Shown piece by piece: positions 1-8,151 of a stretch of 64,000 nt of DNA. The notes below the pieces were generated by a model. The model did no database searches, was not told the origin of the DNA, and saw nothing but the letters and a program-made list of their open reading frames with translations. Position 1 is the first letter of the stretch; each line of letters opens with the position of its first letter. The position numbers and the translations under genes were made by a program. The stretch is from Rhodoferax antarcticus ANT.BR (GTDB taxonomy: Bacteria > Pseudomonadota > Gammaproteobacteria > Burkholderiales > Burkholderiaceae_C): positions 124,001 to 188,000 of the forward strand of contig NZ_MSYM01000018.1 in NCBI RefSeq assembly GCF_001938565.1, read 5' to 3'.

Positions 1-713
1 CGACCAAACTCCCGGTGGGTGATGGTGCCTGGCGCGACACCGACCTGCAGATTGACGGGCCGGTCGTGGCTGACTTCCAAAAACTCTTCATGCAGACCTG
101 GGACAAGCAACACGGAAAGACCCTCATGCCCAAAAATTACACCCCGGTACTCACAGCGGTGGGCAAAGACATCGTGCGCGCCATTGGCGGCACGCCAGAC
201 GACGCCTTCAACCAGGTTTACCTGACGATGATCTCGGCCATCAGCAACGCCGAACGCCAAGTGTTTTTAACCAACGCTTATTTTGTGCCCAACCCGCAAC
301 TCATTCAGGCGCTGCTTGACGCTGTGACTCGCGGGGTCGATGTGCGGCTGATTCTGCCCAGCTACAGCGACTCAGGCTTGGTGTTTCACGCTGGCCGGGC
401 GCAGTACACACAGCTGCTGGAGGGTGGTGTGAAGATTTATGAGCGCCAAGGTGCCTTGTTACACGCCAAAACCGCCATGATTGACGGCGTCTGGTCCACC
501 GTAGGCTCGAGCAATCTGGACTGGCGCAGCTTCATGGACAACGACGAGGTCAACGCAGTGATTCTGGGGCGCGATTTTGCCCAGCAGATGGCCGCCATGT
601 TCGCCATTGACCAAGCTGCATCCAAACTCATCACACCCCAAAGCTGGGCAGATCGACCGTTGCAGTTCAAGCTGAAAGAATGGCTGGCAAGGTTGTGGGA
701 GCGCTGGCTGTGA
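1..713 (+). CDS. cardiolipin synthase / phospholipase D family, C-terminal part (cut by window start)
   Basis: The frame is open from base 3, so the gene starts upstream of the window; about 236 residues are visible. A second HKD phosphodiesterase motif is seen (HAKTAMIDG, near base 462), followed by GSSNLDWRS, typical of cardiolipin synthases; LPVGDGAWRDTDLQIDGP just after the first catalytic half is also typical. Family members join two phosphatidylglycerol molecules (or transfer a phosphatidyl group) at the inner membrane. The next gene starts about 110 bases on, behind its own putative promoter. The first HKD motif and the membrane segments are outside the window, so the subfamily cannot be fixed. 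Confidence 0.85.
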   Translation, partial: TKLPVGDGAWRDTDLQIDGPVVADFQKLFMQTWDKQHGKTLMPKNYTPVLTAVGKDIVRAIGGTPDDAFNQVYLTMISAISNAERQVFLTNAYFVPNPQLIQALLDAVTRGVDVRLILPSYSDSGLVFHAGRAQYTQLLEGGVKIYERQGALLHAKTAMIDGVWSTVGSSNLDWRSFMDNDEVNAVILGRDFAQQMAAMFAIDQAASKLITPQSWADRPLQFKLKEWLARLWERWL

Positions 714-742
714 GCCAGCCCGGCCAAGAGATAAGCCACTCG

Positions 743-756
743 GTTCGCCAACACAC
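743..756 (+). promoter_or_regulatory. palindromic regulatory site A (GTTCGCCAACACAC)
   Basis: The site is followed by TGAC, giving a -35-like CTGACA. CATAGT at 779-784 is a -10-like hexamer at the spacing expected for an activator centred at -41.5. It precedes the BON-domain gene at 821. It is one of ten similar sites in the first 23 kb. Confidence 0.6.
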
Positions 757-820
757 TGACACCACCCGCCCAAACGGCCATAGTCAAAGCTGTTTCACTA
801 CTTTCACCGGAGATCACCTC

Positions 821-1405
821 ATGAGAAACCCACTTGGGCTGCGCATTCTTACCACCACACTGGCTGGCGTCATGACCATTTCAATGGTGGCTTGCAGCAA
901 GGCTGCTGACACCAGCACCACCGGTACGCCCGCACCCAGCACCAGCGTGGGCAATGAAATCGACGACAGCGTGGTCACCACCCGGGTAAAAACCGCACTG
1001 CTGGACAACATGGAAGTCAAGGGTTTTGACATTCAGGTCGAGACCCGCAAGGGCGAAGTCTTGCTCAGTGGCTTTGTCGACAACCAAGGCCAGATCGACG
1101 GGGCGATGACGGTGGCCCAAGGCATTGAGGGCGTGAAAGGTGTCAGCAACAAGCTCAGCCTGAAAGAAGGTGCGGCCACCGTCGGTAGCCAGATCGACGA
1201 CAGCGTGATCACCGGCAAAATCAAAGCAGCACTGCTGGCCGACAACACCATCAAGGGCCTGGACATCACCGTCACCACGAACAAGGGCGAGGCCCAACTC
1301 AGCGGCTTTGTGGACAACCAGGGTCAAATTGACCGCGCCGTGGAGGTAGCCCGTGGCATTGAGGGCGTGACCCAGGTTGGCAACGAGATGAGTCTGAAGA
1401 AATAA
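821..1405 (+). CDS. BON-domain lipoprotein (two BON domains)
   Basis: This predicted 194-residue lipoprotein has a signal peptide ending in SMVAC (lipidated Cys about 25) and two BON domains at roughly 46-115 and 124-193. The two repeat each other closely (GNEIDDSVVTTRVKTALL versus GSQIDDSVITGKIKAALL), so one arose by duplication. BON domains bind membranes or envelope surfaces, as in OsmY, which is induced by osmotic and stationary-phase stress. An upstream in-frame start at 680 is rejected because it would overlap the previous gene and hide the signal peptide. Site A lies 65 bases ahead. A glycine-zipper gene follows after 12 bases, probably in the same operon. Confidence 0.88.
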   Translation: MRNPLGLRILTTTLAGVMTISMVACSKAADTSTTGTPAPSTSVGNEIDDSVVTTRVKTALLDNMEVKGFDIQVETRKGEVLLSGFVDNQGQIDGAMTVAQGIEGVKGVSNKLSLKEGAATVGSQIDDSVITGKIKAALLADNTIKGLDITVTTNKGEAQLSGFVDNQGQIDRAVEVARGIEGVTQVGNEMSLKK

Positions 1406-1417
1406 CAGGAGCACAAC

Positions 1418-1897
1418 ATGACAATTCAGAAAAACGCCCAACGCATCATCGGCATCACCGCGCTGTTCATCGTGAGCGGCTGCGCCAACTACCCAGCCCC
1501 CGCCAACCCCAGCGGTACGGTCTTGCCACAAGCCACCACTGTAAACACCCAGTTTGGTGTGGTGCAGTCAATTGACTTGGTGCAGCAGCAGGCGGCCTCT
1601 GGCATCGGCGGTTTTGGCGTGGGCACGATTGCTGGCGCCGTCATCGGTGGGGTGCTGGGCAACCAAGTAGGTGGCGGCAGCGGCCAAACAGCCGCTACTA
1701 TTTTGGGAGCTGCCGGCGGCGCCTATGCTGGGAACACACTGGAAAAGAACAACCAAGGCATACAGACGGTGAATGCCTACAAGTTCACCGTGCGCCTGAA
1801 CAATGGCAGCTACCAGACCTATACCCAGACCAGCACCACCGACATCCGTGTGGGCGACCGGGTGCAGATCGACAACGGTATGCTGCGCCGTTACTGA
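1418..1897 (+). CDS. glycine-zipper 2TM domain outer-membrane lipoprotein (SlyB-like)
   Basis: The 159-residue product begins with a signal peptide and a lipobox ending at Cys22 (VSGCAN). Residues about 50-105 are rich in Gly with GxxxG spacing (GTIAGAVIGGVLGNQVGGG), the pattern of the SlyB / 17-kDa antigen family, whose members support envelope integrity. An AGGAG lies before the start. It is co-directional with and 12 bases after the BON gene. Its stop codon overlaps by 7 bases the end of the convergent Crp/Fnr gene. Confidence 0.85.
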   Translation: MTIQKNAQRIIGITALFIVSGCANYPAPANPSGTVLPQATTVNTQFGVVQSIDLVQQQAASGIGGFGVGTIAGAVIGGVLGNQVGGGSGQTAATILGAAGGAYAGNTLEKNNQGIQTVNAYKFTVRLNNGSYQTYTQTSTTDIRVGDRVQIDNGMLRRY

Positions 1898-2613
1898 TGC
1901 GGCTGGACATCGCTGAAGAGCCTTTCCAGCTCTTTTTTGACCACGCCGTAGCATTCGCACACGTTTTGTTCCAGCCCGGCGCGGCTGAGCACGCTGATGT
2001 GGCCGCGCCGGTAGCGGATGTAGCCGGCGTTTTGTAAACGCCCTGCAGCGTCGGTGACGCTTTCGCGGCGCACGCCCAGCATGCTCGCCACCAACTCCTG
2101 TGTCATCACTAGCTCACGGTCAGGCAAACGGTCCAGGGTCAGCAGCAGCCAGCGGCATAGTTGCTGTTCTACCGAATGGTGGCGGTTGCAGACGGCGGTC
2201 TGCGCCATTTGCGTCATCAGCGCCTGTGCGTAGCGCAGCAGCAGGCGCTGCAAGGCACCCCCGCGATTGAATTCCTCTTTGAGGGTGTGGCGGTCCAGCC
2301 GGTAGGCAGAGCCTGCGGTTTGCACCACCGCCGAGCTTGAGGTGGTGTCGCCGCCCATGAACAGCGACACACCCACTACACCTTCGTTGCCCACTCCGGC
2401 GGTCTCGGCCGAGGCACCGGATTCAGTGACATAGTGCAGCGAGACGATGCAGGTGGTGGGAAAGTAGGCATGGCGCATCTGAATGCCAGGCTCAAACAGC
2501 ATCTGCCCGAGTGGCATGGGGACCCATTCGAGGTGCGCCAACAACAGTTCCAGGTCAGCCGCAGGCAGCGCGGCCAGCAGATAGTTCTGGGTCGGGGTGT
2601 GAGGCGGCAGCAT
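1891..2613 (-). CDS. Crp/Fnr family transcriptional regulator
   Basis: The 240-residue protein has an N-terminal cyclic-nucleotide-binding-like fold (about 10-130) and a C-terminal winged HTH (about 150-225) with recognition helix RRESVTDAAGRLQ. It keeps the Arg-Glu pair used by CRP to read its half-site. There is no N-terminal Cys cluster, so it is not an Fe-S sensor like FNR, and the cAMP-binding motif is not conserved, so its signal is unknown. ATG at 2613 is preferred over an upstream in-frame start at 2646 because it has GGGAGA just ahead. It follows the REC-PAS gene by 29 bases and probably shares its transcript. It is the obvious candidate to bind the palindromes around it. Confidence 0.85.
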   Translation of the reverse strand: MLPPHTPTQNYLLAALPAADLELLLAHLEWVPMPLGQMLFEPGIQMRHAYFPTTCIVSLHYVTESGASAETAGVGNEGVVGVSLFMGGDTTSSSAVVQTAGSAYRLDRHTLKEEFNRGGALQRLLLRYAQALMTQMAQTAVCNRHHSVEQQLCRWLLLTLDRLPDRELVMTQELVASMLGVRRESVTDAAGRLQNAGYIRYRRGHISVLSRAGLEQNVCECYGVVKKELERLFSDVQPHQ

Positions 2614-2642
2614 GGTGTTCTCTCCCTGTCGTTTTTGTTGGT

Positions 2643-3464
2643 TCAAAGCTTCGATGTCAATTCCACACCAATCCCCCGGTAGCCGATGAAACGGCTGGCG
2701 CGGTCAAACATGGGCTCGCCACTGACCTGAAAGGTCTGCTGTTTGCCGTCTGCGCCCACGCGGTGAAACACATAGTCCAGAAACGGCTGGCGCTCGGCAA
2801 TGGTACTGCGCAATTTCTCGTGTTCGGCCTGCACCCAGCCGCCCTGTGCCGCAGCGCTGTCGGGCACAGCCAGCGGCTCCACCTGCATGCCCAGCATCTC
2901 CAGCACCGGGCCAGAGACTTTGGTAAAGACGCCGTTCTCGTCTTGCTCCCAATACCAGTCGGACGCCAGTTCAGTCAGGCTGCGGTAGCGCGCCTCGCTC
3001 TCGCGCAGCTCAGCGGTGCGCTCGGCCACGGTGGCTTCGAGCTCGGCGTTGTAGTTGGCCAGTTTTTTGTACAGCAGGCGCACTTCAAGCATGTTGTGGA
3101 TGCGGGTTTTCACTTCCACCAGGTCAAACGGCTTGCTGATGAAATCTTTTGCGCCCGCCTGCAACGCGCGCACCTTGTGGCCGGGTTGGGCGGTCAGCAC
3201 AATCACCGGCAGGTAGCTGTCAGCAGCGTTGGTTTTTAGGCATTCCATCACTTGAAAACCGTCCATCACTGGCATCTGCAGGTCCAGCAAAATCAGGTCG
3301 TAAGCGTTTGTTCGGTGCAACGCGCATACCTCATCGGGTTTCATGGTGGCGCTGAGTTGGCTGTAACCCGCCTCGCTCAGCAGTTGCTCCAGCAACTGCA
3401 CATTGGCCCGCTGATCGTCAACGATCAGGATGCGGGCCTGAAGAATTTCAGCAAAGAGTGTCAT
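2643..3464 (-). CDS. response regulator: REC domain, coiled coil and PAS, no output domain
   Basis: The 273-residue protein has a receiver domain (about 10-130) with the DD pair in LIVDD, phospho-acceptor Asp in LILLDLQMP, and conserved Lys in SKPF. A coiled-coil linker (ELEATVAERTAELRESEARY) then leads to one PAS domain (about 155-270). The protein ends at the last PAS strand (GYRGIGVELTSKL), where related proteins continue into a kinase or GGDEF domain. It may be a naturally short signalling relay or a truncated protein. ATG at 3464 is chosen over a TTG at 3491. It lies upstream of and co-directional with the Crp/Fnr gene. Confidence 0.85.
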   Translation of the reverse strand: MTLFAEILQARILIVDDQRANVQLLEQLLSEAGYSQLSATMKPDEVCALHRTNAYDLILLDLQMPVMDGFQVMECLKTNAADSYLPVIVLTAQPGHKVRALQAGAKDFISKPFDLVEVKTRIHNMLEVRLLYKKLANYNAELEATVAERTAELRESEARYRSLTELASDWYWEQDENGVFTKVSGPVLEMLGMQVEPLAVPDSAAAQGGWVQAEHEKLRSTIAERQPFLDYVFHRVGADGKQQTFQVSGEPMFDRASRFIGYRGIGVELTSKL

Positions 3465-3512
3465 GGTAGGTTTCTGTTCATGATGGCACAAACGTCAGTT
3501 AACTACATTTTT

Positions 3513-3555
3513 TATAGCTATTGACGCTTATGGAATAAGGGCTAAAGGCATATTT
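3513..3555 (+). repeat. dispersed repeat copy 1
   Basis: The copy reads TATAGCTATTGACGCTTATG, then AATAAGGGCTAAAGGCATATTT. It lies in the gap between the REC-PAS and cheB genes. The family consensus is TATAGCTACTCACGC, about 7 bases, then ATAAGGGCTAGAGGC. Confidence 0.8.
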
Positions 3556-3557
3556 AT

Positions 3558-4169
3558 CTAATTTTTTGGTGTTACACCGAGCGCTGTCGGCGGTGGCTCA
3601 TTCGATGGCGCGCGGGCCAGTTCCACAATCTTTATGGCAATGTCTTCGGGTGACAGCACAAAGTCAATATACCCACTCTCGATCGCGCTTTCTGGCATGT
3701 CGGGTCGGCTGGCGGTGCTGGGCATTTGGGCCATGGTGATGCCGCCAACTTCATGGACGGCACCCAGCGCCGCCGCACCGTCACCGTCATAACCCGACAC
3801 AATCACCGCGATCAGCTTGCCTTCCCAGAGTTGCGACAGCGAGCGCAAAAACACCGTGATTACATCCGGCCAGCCCCGCGGTTTGGAGATCGGCTTGAGC
3901 GCAAACACACCGTCTTTGACATGCAAATCGCGGTTCGCCGGGATGATGAAAACACAGTTGGGCTCCACTCGCAGCCCCTCGGTAATGAGCACCACCGGCA
4001 TGCTGGAAAAGCGCTTCAGCACCTCGTGCAGTTGCGTCGCGGCGATGGTGATGTGGTTGACGATAACCACCGCCACGCCCATGTCAGGCGGCAAGTTTTG
4101 TAGCAGCCGGATATAGGCGTCCAGCCCCCCGGCCGAGCCGCCGACACAGACGATGGGAAAATCTCTCAT
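3558..4169 (-). CDS. CheB-type methylesterase domain protein without receiver domain
   Basis: The 203-residue protein is only the CheB catalytic domain. The nucleophile Ser is in GGSAGG (about 12), the His is in VNHIT (about 39), and the Asp is in SGYDGDG, so the triad looks complete. CheB hydrolyses glutamyl-methyl esters on chemoreceptors, but no receptor gene is in the window. The ATGA overlap with the upstream kinase gene and a strong GAGGAGG before the start imply coupled translation. No REC domain means control must come from the partner kinase or from expression level. Confidence 0.85.
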   Translation of the reverse strand: MRDFPIVCVGGSAGGLDAYIRLLQNLPPDMGVAVVIVNHITIAATQLHEVLKRFSSMPVVLITEGLRVEPNCVFIIPANRDLHVKDGVFALKPISKPRGWPDVITVFLRSLSQLWEGKLIAVIVSGYDGDGAAALGAVHEVGGITMAQMPSTASRPDMPESAIESGYIDFVLSPEDIAIKIVELARAPSNEPPPTALGVTPKN

Positions 4170-5533
4170 GTGCCCTCCTCGGCCAGTGCCAGCTCAAACC
4201 AAAACACGCTGCCCACACCCACCCGGCTGGTCACGCCAATGCTGCCGCCCATCATCTCGACCAGCCGTTTGCTCACCGCTAGGCCAATGCCGGTGCCTTC
4301 CTGCGGGCCGTGCTCCGCGCCTAGCCGGTTGAAGGGCTGAAACAGGTTTGCCATCTGCTCCGGCGTCAGGCCCTGACCGTCGTCGCGCACACTCAGGCGC
4401 ACCCGCCCCGTTGATGGTTGGCTGACACTCACCGTCACCGTGCCTTGCTGGCGGTTGTATTTGATGGCGTTGGACAGCAGGTTAATCACCACCTGCTTGA
4501 GCCTGCGGCGGTCCGCCAGCACCAGAAAAGGCTGCGCAAACGCCGGGAAATTAACCACAATGCCGCTGGCAGTGGACTGTGGCTCAATCATGCTCTGGCA
4601 CTCTGTCAAGACTTCCGCCAGCGACTCGTGCGCCACGGCCAGCGCCATTTGGCCAGACTCAATGCTGGCCAGATCCAGAATCTCGTTCACCAAGTCAAGC
4701 AGGTACCAGCCGCCATGAATGATCTGCTCAATCGACGACTTCTGCGACGCTGTCGGCGCCGGGTTGCCGCCCTCCAGCAGTTGGGCAAAACCCAGAATCG
4801 CGTGCAGGGGTGAGCGCAGCTCGTGGCTCATGCTGGTCAGAAAATCCGACTTGGCGCTGTTGGCTTTGTCGGCCAGTCGGCGGGCACGTTCCAGCTCGGC
4901 GTTTTTGACCTGCAGGATGGCGTCCATGCGCACCCGCTCAGACACATCTTTGAGCATCACCCGCAGGATGATGGCGCTCTCGGCACTTCGCGCCATGTTG
5001 GCCACCAGATTGACCCAGATCGGCTGACCCGTGGCGGTGATCATCTGCAGCTCGCAGGTCTGCGTCTGCCCGAAGGTGTCCAGCAATGCGCAGCACTGCT
5101 GGTAAATACTGCGCTGCGCCATCGGCATGAAGTGGGTGATGCGCAGCTTCACCAGAGCGCTGCGTGGCACTCCCAGCAGCGTGGCAGCGGTCAGATTGGC
5201 CTCCCGAATCTGGCCATCACCATTGACGGTGCAATAACCCACGGGCGCCATGTCATACAGGTCAAAGTAGCGCTCACGCGCCGCTTCAAGCTCCACCTGC
5301 ACCCGGCGCAACTCTTCGTTTTGCAGCTCCAGCTCGATCTGGTGCACCCGCAATTCGTGGTACAGCAACTGGGCATCTTGCGCTGGCATCTCCTTGAGCA
5401 TCTCCAGCGGCAGTGCCAGCTTGACCTGGTAGCGGTCTTCAGCCCGACGCCGCAGCGACGGGGCCTCGCCAGTCGGTGGCGCCGGGTTATCAGGGGTCTG
5501 GGGTGGCATGACCGTGCGGTTGTCAGAATCCAA
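4166..5533 (-). CDS. PAS sensor histidine kinase
   Basis: The 455-residue protein has no membrane segment. An N-terminal helical module (about 55-85, LRVHQIELELQNEELRRVQ) precedes a PAS domain (about 90-210), then HisKA (H-box SHELRSPL, about 230-300) and HATPase (N-box LLSNAIKYN, G-boxes DDGQGL and GTGIGL). The first 150 residues closely match the N-terminus of the GGDEF-EAL protein at 11260. TTG at 5533 is favoured as the start: GGAG lies six bases ahead, whereas ATG at 5509 has no ribosome site. It overlaps cheB by ATGA. Confidence 0.87.
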   Translation of the reverse strand: MDSDNRTVMPPQTPDNPAPPTGEAPSLRRRAEDRYQVKLALPLEMLKEMPAQDAQLLYHELRVHQIELELQNEELRRVQVELEAARERYFDLYDMAPVGYCTVNGDGQIREANLTAATLLGVPRSALVKLRITHFMPMAQRSIYQQCCALLDTFGQTQTCELQMITATGQPIWVNLVANMARSAESAIILRVMLKDVSERVRMDAILQVKNAELERARRLADKANSAKSDFLTSMSHELRSPLHAILGFAQLLEGGNPAPTASQKSSIEQIIHGGWYLLDLVNEILDLASIESGQMALAVAHESLAEVLTECQSMIEPQSTASGIVVNFPAFAQPFLVLADRRRLKQVVINLLSNAIKYNRQQGTVTVSVSQPSTGRVRLSVRDDGQGLTPEQMANLFQPFNRLGAEHGPQEGTGIGLAVSKRLVEMMGGSIGVTSRVGVGSVFWFELALAEEGT

Positions 5534-5601
5534 AACTTGCTCCGATGGTGGTAGCGATTTGCTCTTTTTCCACCGGGATCATAGGTCTTTTTGTAGGCAT
5601 T

Positions 5602-7941
5602 TCACAGTGTCACTTGCTGCGTTTGCGCCAGCGCCAGCCCGGCGTCCAGGGCCTCCATGAACTCGGTCACCCGGATCGGCTTGGTCAGGTAGCGGAAAAA
5701 CCCGGCAGCCAGGCCGCGCTCAATGTCTCGCGGCATGGCGTTGGCGCTCAGTGCCAGCACCGGAATATGCCGGGTCGCCTCATCTTCCTGCAAGATCTGC
5801 AGCGCCTGCAGGCCGCTGATGCCGGGCAGGTTGATGTCGAGCAAAATCACATCCGGCTGGTGCTCACGCGCCATGGCAATGCCACGTATGGCATCTTCAG
5901 CACCAAACAGGCGCATATCGGGCCGCCTGGCAATCAGCTGGGCCATCAACTCCATGTTGGCGCGGTTATCTTCTACATACAGCAGGGTTCGTTTGCGCTC
6001 GCCGGCAGGCAAGGGCGTGGCCTGTGACAGCAGCATGTCAGAGATTTCGTCCGTGAGCTGCGGCGCACCGATGTGCGCCAGTTCAACCCAGAACACACTG
6101 CCCGCACCCTCGGCGCTGATCACCCCCATTTCGCCGCCCATCTGCTCGACCAGGCGTTTGCTCACAATCAGACCGATGCCGGTGCCCTCCTCGTCGCTGC
6201 TTTCCTTTCCCAGCCGGTTAAACGGCTGAAATAGCTGCGCTACCTTGTTGGCGGACAGGCCATCGCCAGTATCTTGCACGCTCAGGCGCACCCACCCCGG
6301 CTTACGCTCAATGCAGATCACCGTCACGCTGCCACCAACGCGGTTGTATTTGATGGCGTTGGACAGCAGGTTGATCACCACCTGTTTCAGGCGGGTACGG
6401 TCAGCGTCGACAAAACACGGCTCGGGCAGTGCTGCAAAGTGCAGGCTCACCTCTTTTTTCAGCGCCATCGGCATCATCAGCGTCTGGCAGTCGTGCAGCA
6501 CCTCCGACAGCGACACCGGCTCGCGCGACAGCGACAGCTGCCCCGACTCAATCAGCGCCAGGTCCAGCACCTCGTTAATCAGCTCCAACAAATACCAGCC
6601 CGCGCGCAGGATCTGCTCGATGCTGGCCTTTTGTGACGCTGTCGGCAGCGGCGCGCCTGACTCCATGAGTTGTGCAAAACCCAGAATCGCGTTCAGCGGT
6701 GAGCGCAGCTCGTGGCTCATGGCCGACAAAAATTCAGACTTGGCCAAGTTGGCCTTGTCGGCCGCGGAGCGTGCGGCTTCAAGCTCGGCATTTTTGGCGC
6801 GCAGCGCGTGGTCCAGTTGCTCCCGCTCGACTTCTGCCGCACGCCGGGCGGTGTTGTCAGTGCCAATCAGCAGGTAGCCAATAATGGCCTCAGCCTCGTC
6901 ACGCAAGGCCGTCACCGACACCAAGGCGGGCAGCCGACGGCCGTCCTTGCAGATGTAATTCAGTTCGTCAATGTCTTCCATGCCGCGTGCGGCCTTGAAC
7001 ACCAGCGCCTCAAAACCGGGGCTGATGGAGGTGCCGAACGCCTTGCTCAGCCACGCGGCACGCACCACCAGTTCTTGCGGGTCAGACAGGTCGGCCGGCG
7101 TCACCTGATTCACCACCTCAGACGCGGTGTAGCCCAGCATGCGCTCGGCGCCCACGTTAAAAATCTGGATCACCCCCTTGGCATCGGTGGCGATGCTGGA
7201 GAAATTGGCGCTGTTGAAAATGGCGTTTTGCAGCGCGCTGACCTGGCGCAGCGCCTGCTGGGCGGCGTAATCCTCGGTGACGTTGCGAAACACCAGCACC
7301 GCACCCACCACCAGCCCCTGAGCGTCGCGCATGGGCGCGCAGCTGTCGGCAACGTCGTACTCCGCGCCGTCGCGCGCCAGCAGCAGTGTGTGGTTCGCCA
7401 GGCCTTGCACCGTGCCTTGTTCCAGCGCCGCCAGCACCGGCACCGTCAAACGCTCGCGGCTGGTCTTGCCAACAATCCTGAACACCTCGTCCACCGGCTG
7501 CCCAAGTGCCTGCTCTTGCGTCCAGCCGGTGAGTTTCTGGGCGACCGGGTTGATCAAGGTCACCCGCGCCTGGGCGTCAGCGGCAATCACGGCGTCGCCA
7601 ATCGAGTCCAGGGTCACCGCCAGCTTTTGCGCACTGTCCCGCGCTTTCTCGTTGGCTTGCAACAACTGGTAGTTGCTGTCCTCCTGCGCCGCCAGCAAAC
7701 GACGGGCGTCAAGGTGCGCCAGGCTGATTTCGGCCTGCTTTGTTTTCTGCGCGCCCCAAAACACCAGAAACCCCGCCAACGACAGGGCCAGCAGCACCAT
7801 GGCTTCCAGCCGGGGGTACACCGACGCAAAGGTGAAATAGGCACCCGCACTCGACAGCAGCAGCGTAGCCGCCACCCATGCCAACGGTTTAAGGATGTTT
7901 TTCAAGCAGTAACCCAATGGAACGTGGCCACAATAGCCCAC
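5602..7941 (-). CDS. hybrid histidine kinase: TM, PAS, PAS, HisKA, HATPase, REC
   Basis: The 779-residue protein starts with two hydrophobic segments (about 18-65), then a coiled coil, PAS domains (about 100-230, 230-370), HisKA (SHELRSPLNAI), HATPase (NAIKYN, DTGDGL, GTGIGL) and a C-terminal receiver (about 650-770, DVILLDINLPG). It is bound to the inner membrane with no obvious periplasmic sensor. Its kinase core is a paralogue of the one at 4166 (shared ILGFAQL, PTASQK, IEQI, LKQVVINLLSNAIKYN). The GTG start at 7941 is uncertain; no ATG occurs before residue 49. Site G lies 45 bases upstream. Confidence 0.87.
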   Translation of the reverse strand: MGYCGHVPLGYCLKNILKPLAWVAATLLLSSAGAYFTFASVYPRLEAMVLLALSLAGFLVFWGAQKTKQAEISLAHLDARRLLAAQEDSNYQLLQANEKARDSAQKLAVTLDSIGDAVIAADAQARVTLINPVAQKLTGWTQEQALGQPVDEVFRIVGKTSRERLTVPVLAALEQGTVQGLANHTLLLARDGAEYDVADSCAPMRDAQGLVVGAVLVFRNVTEDYAAQQALRQVSALQNAIFNSANFSSIATDAKGVIQIFNVGAERMLGYTASEVVNQVTPADLSDPQELVVRAAWLSKAFGTSISPGFEALVFKAARGMEDIDELNYICKDGRRLPALVSVTALRDEAEAIIGYLLIGTDNTARRAAEVEREQLDHALRAKNAELEAARSAADKANLAKSEFLSAMSHELRSPLNAILGFAQLMESGAPLPTASQKASIEQILRAGWYLLELINEVLDLALIESGQLSLSREPVSLSEVLHDCQTLMMPMALKKEVSLHFAALPEPCFVDADRTRLKQVVINLLSNAIKYNRVGGSVTVICIERKPGWVRLSVQDTGDGLSANKVAQLFQPFNRLGKESSDEEGTGIGLIVSKRLVEQMGGEMGVISAEGAGSVFWVELAHIGAPQLTDEISDMLLSQATPLPAGERKRTLLYVEDNRANMELMAQLIARRPDMRLFGAEDAIRGIAMAREHQPDVILLDINLPGISGLQALQILQEDEATRHIPVLALSANAMPRDIERGLAAGFFRYLTKPIRVTEFMEALDAGLALAQTQQVTL

Positions 7942-7985
7942 GCGAACTCGTGCGCTAGCTTAAACGGCGCAGCCCGGTTACCTTC

Positions 7986-7999
7986 GTGCGCTGGCACAC
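7986..7999 (-). promoter_or_regulatory. palindromic regulatory site G (GTGTGCCAGCGCAC on minus)
   Basis: A 14-bp near-palindrome upstream of the hybrid kinase. The -10-like TAAGCT at 7962-7957 is one base off the spacing seen at the other sites, so this copy is weaker evidence than sites A, B, C2 and E. Confidence 0.45.
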
Positions 8000-8020
8000 A
8001 CAAAAGTTTTACGCAAGTCA

Positions 8021-8062
8021 AATTGGCCTCTAACCCTTATACATAAAGCGCTGATAGCTATG
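8021..8062 (-). repeat. dispersed repeat copy 2
   Basis: Minus-strand copy: ATAGCTATCAGCGCTTTATG, then TATAAGGGTTAGAGGCCAATT. It lies between the divergent hybrid kinase and CheB-CheR genes. Confidence 0.8.
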
Positions 8063-8151
8063 GTTTTTATACAACAACCCAAGCTCTACACTGCAGCAAA
8101 GCGCTGTTGCCAATGACACGCAGACACCACCGGCCCAAACAGGAGCCCAGC

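Noticed and set aside
6712..8046. Long open frame antisense to the hybrid kinase
   Set aside because: His/Arg/Gln-rich composition of a GC-rich antisense frame, no family resemblance, while the other strand has a complete multi-domain kinase.
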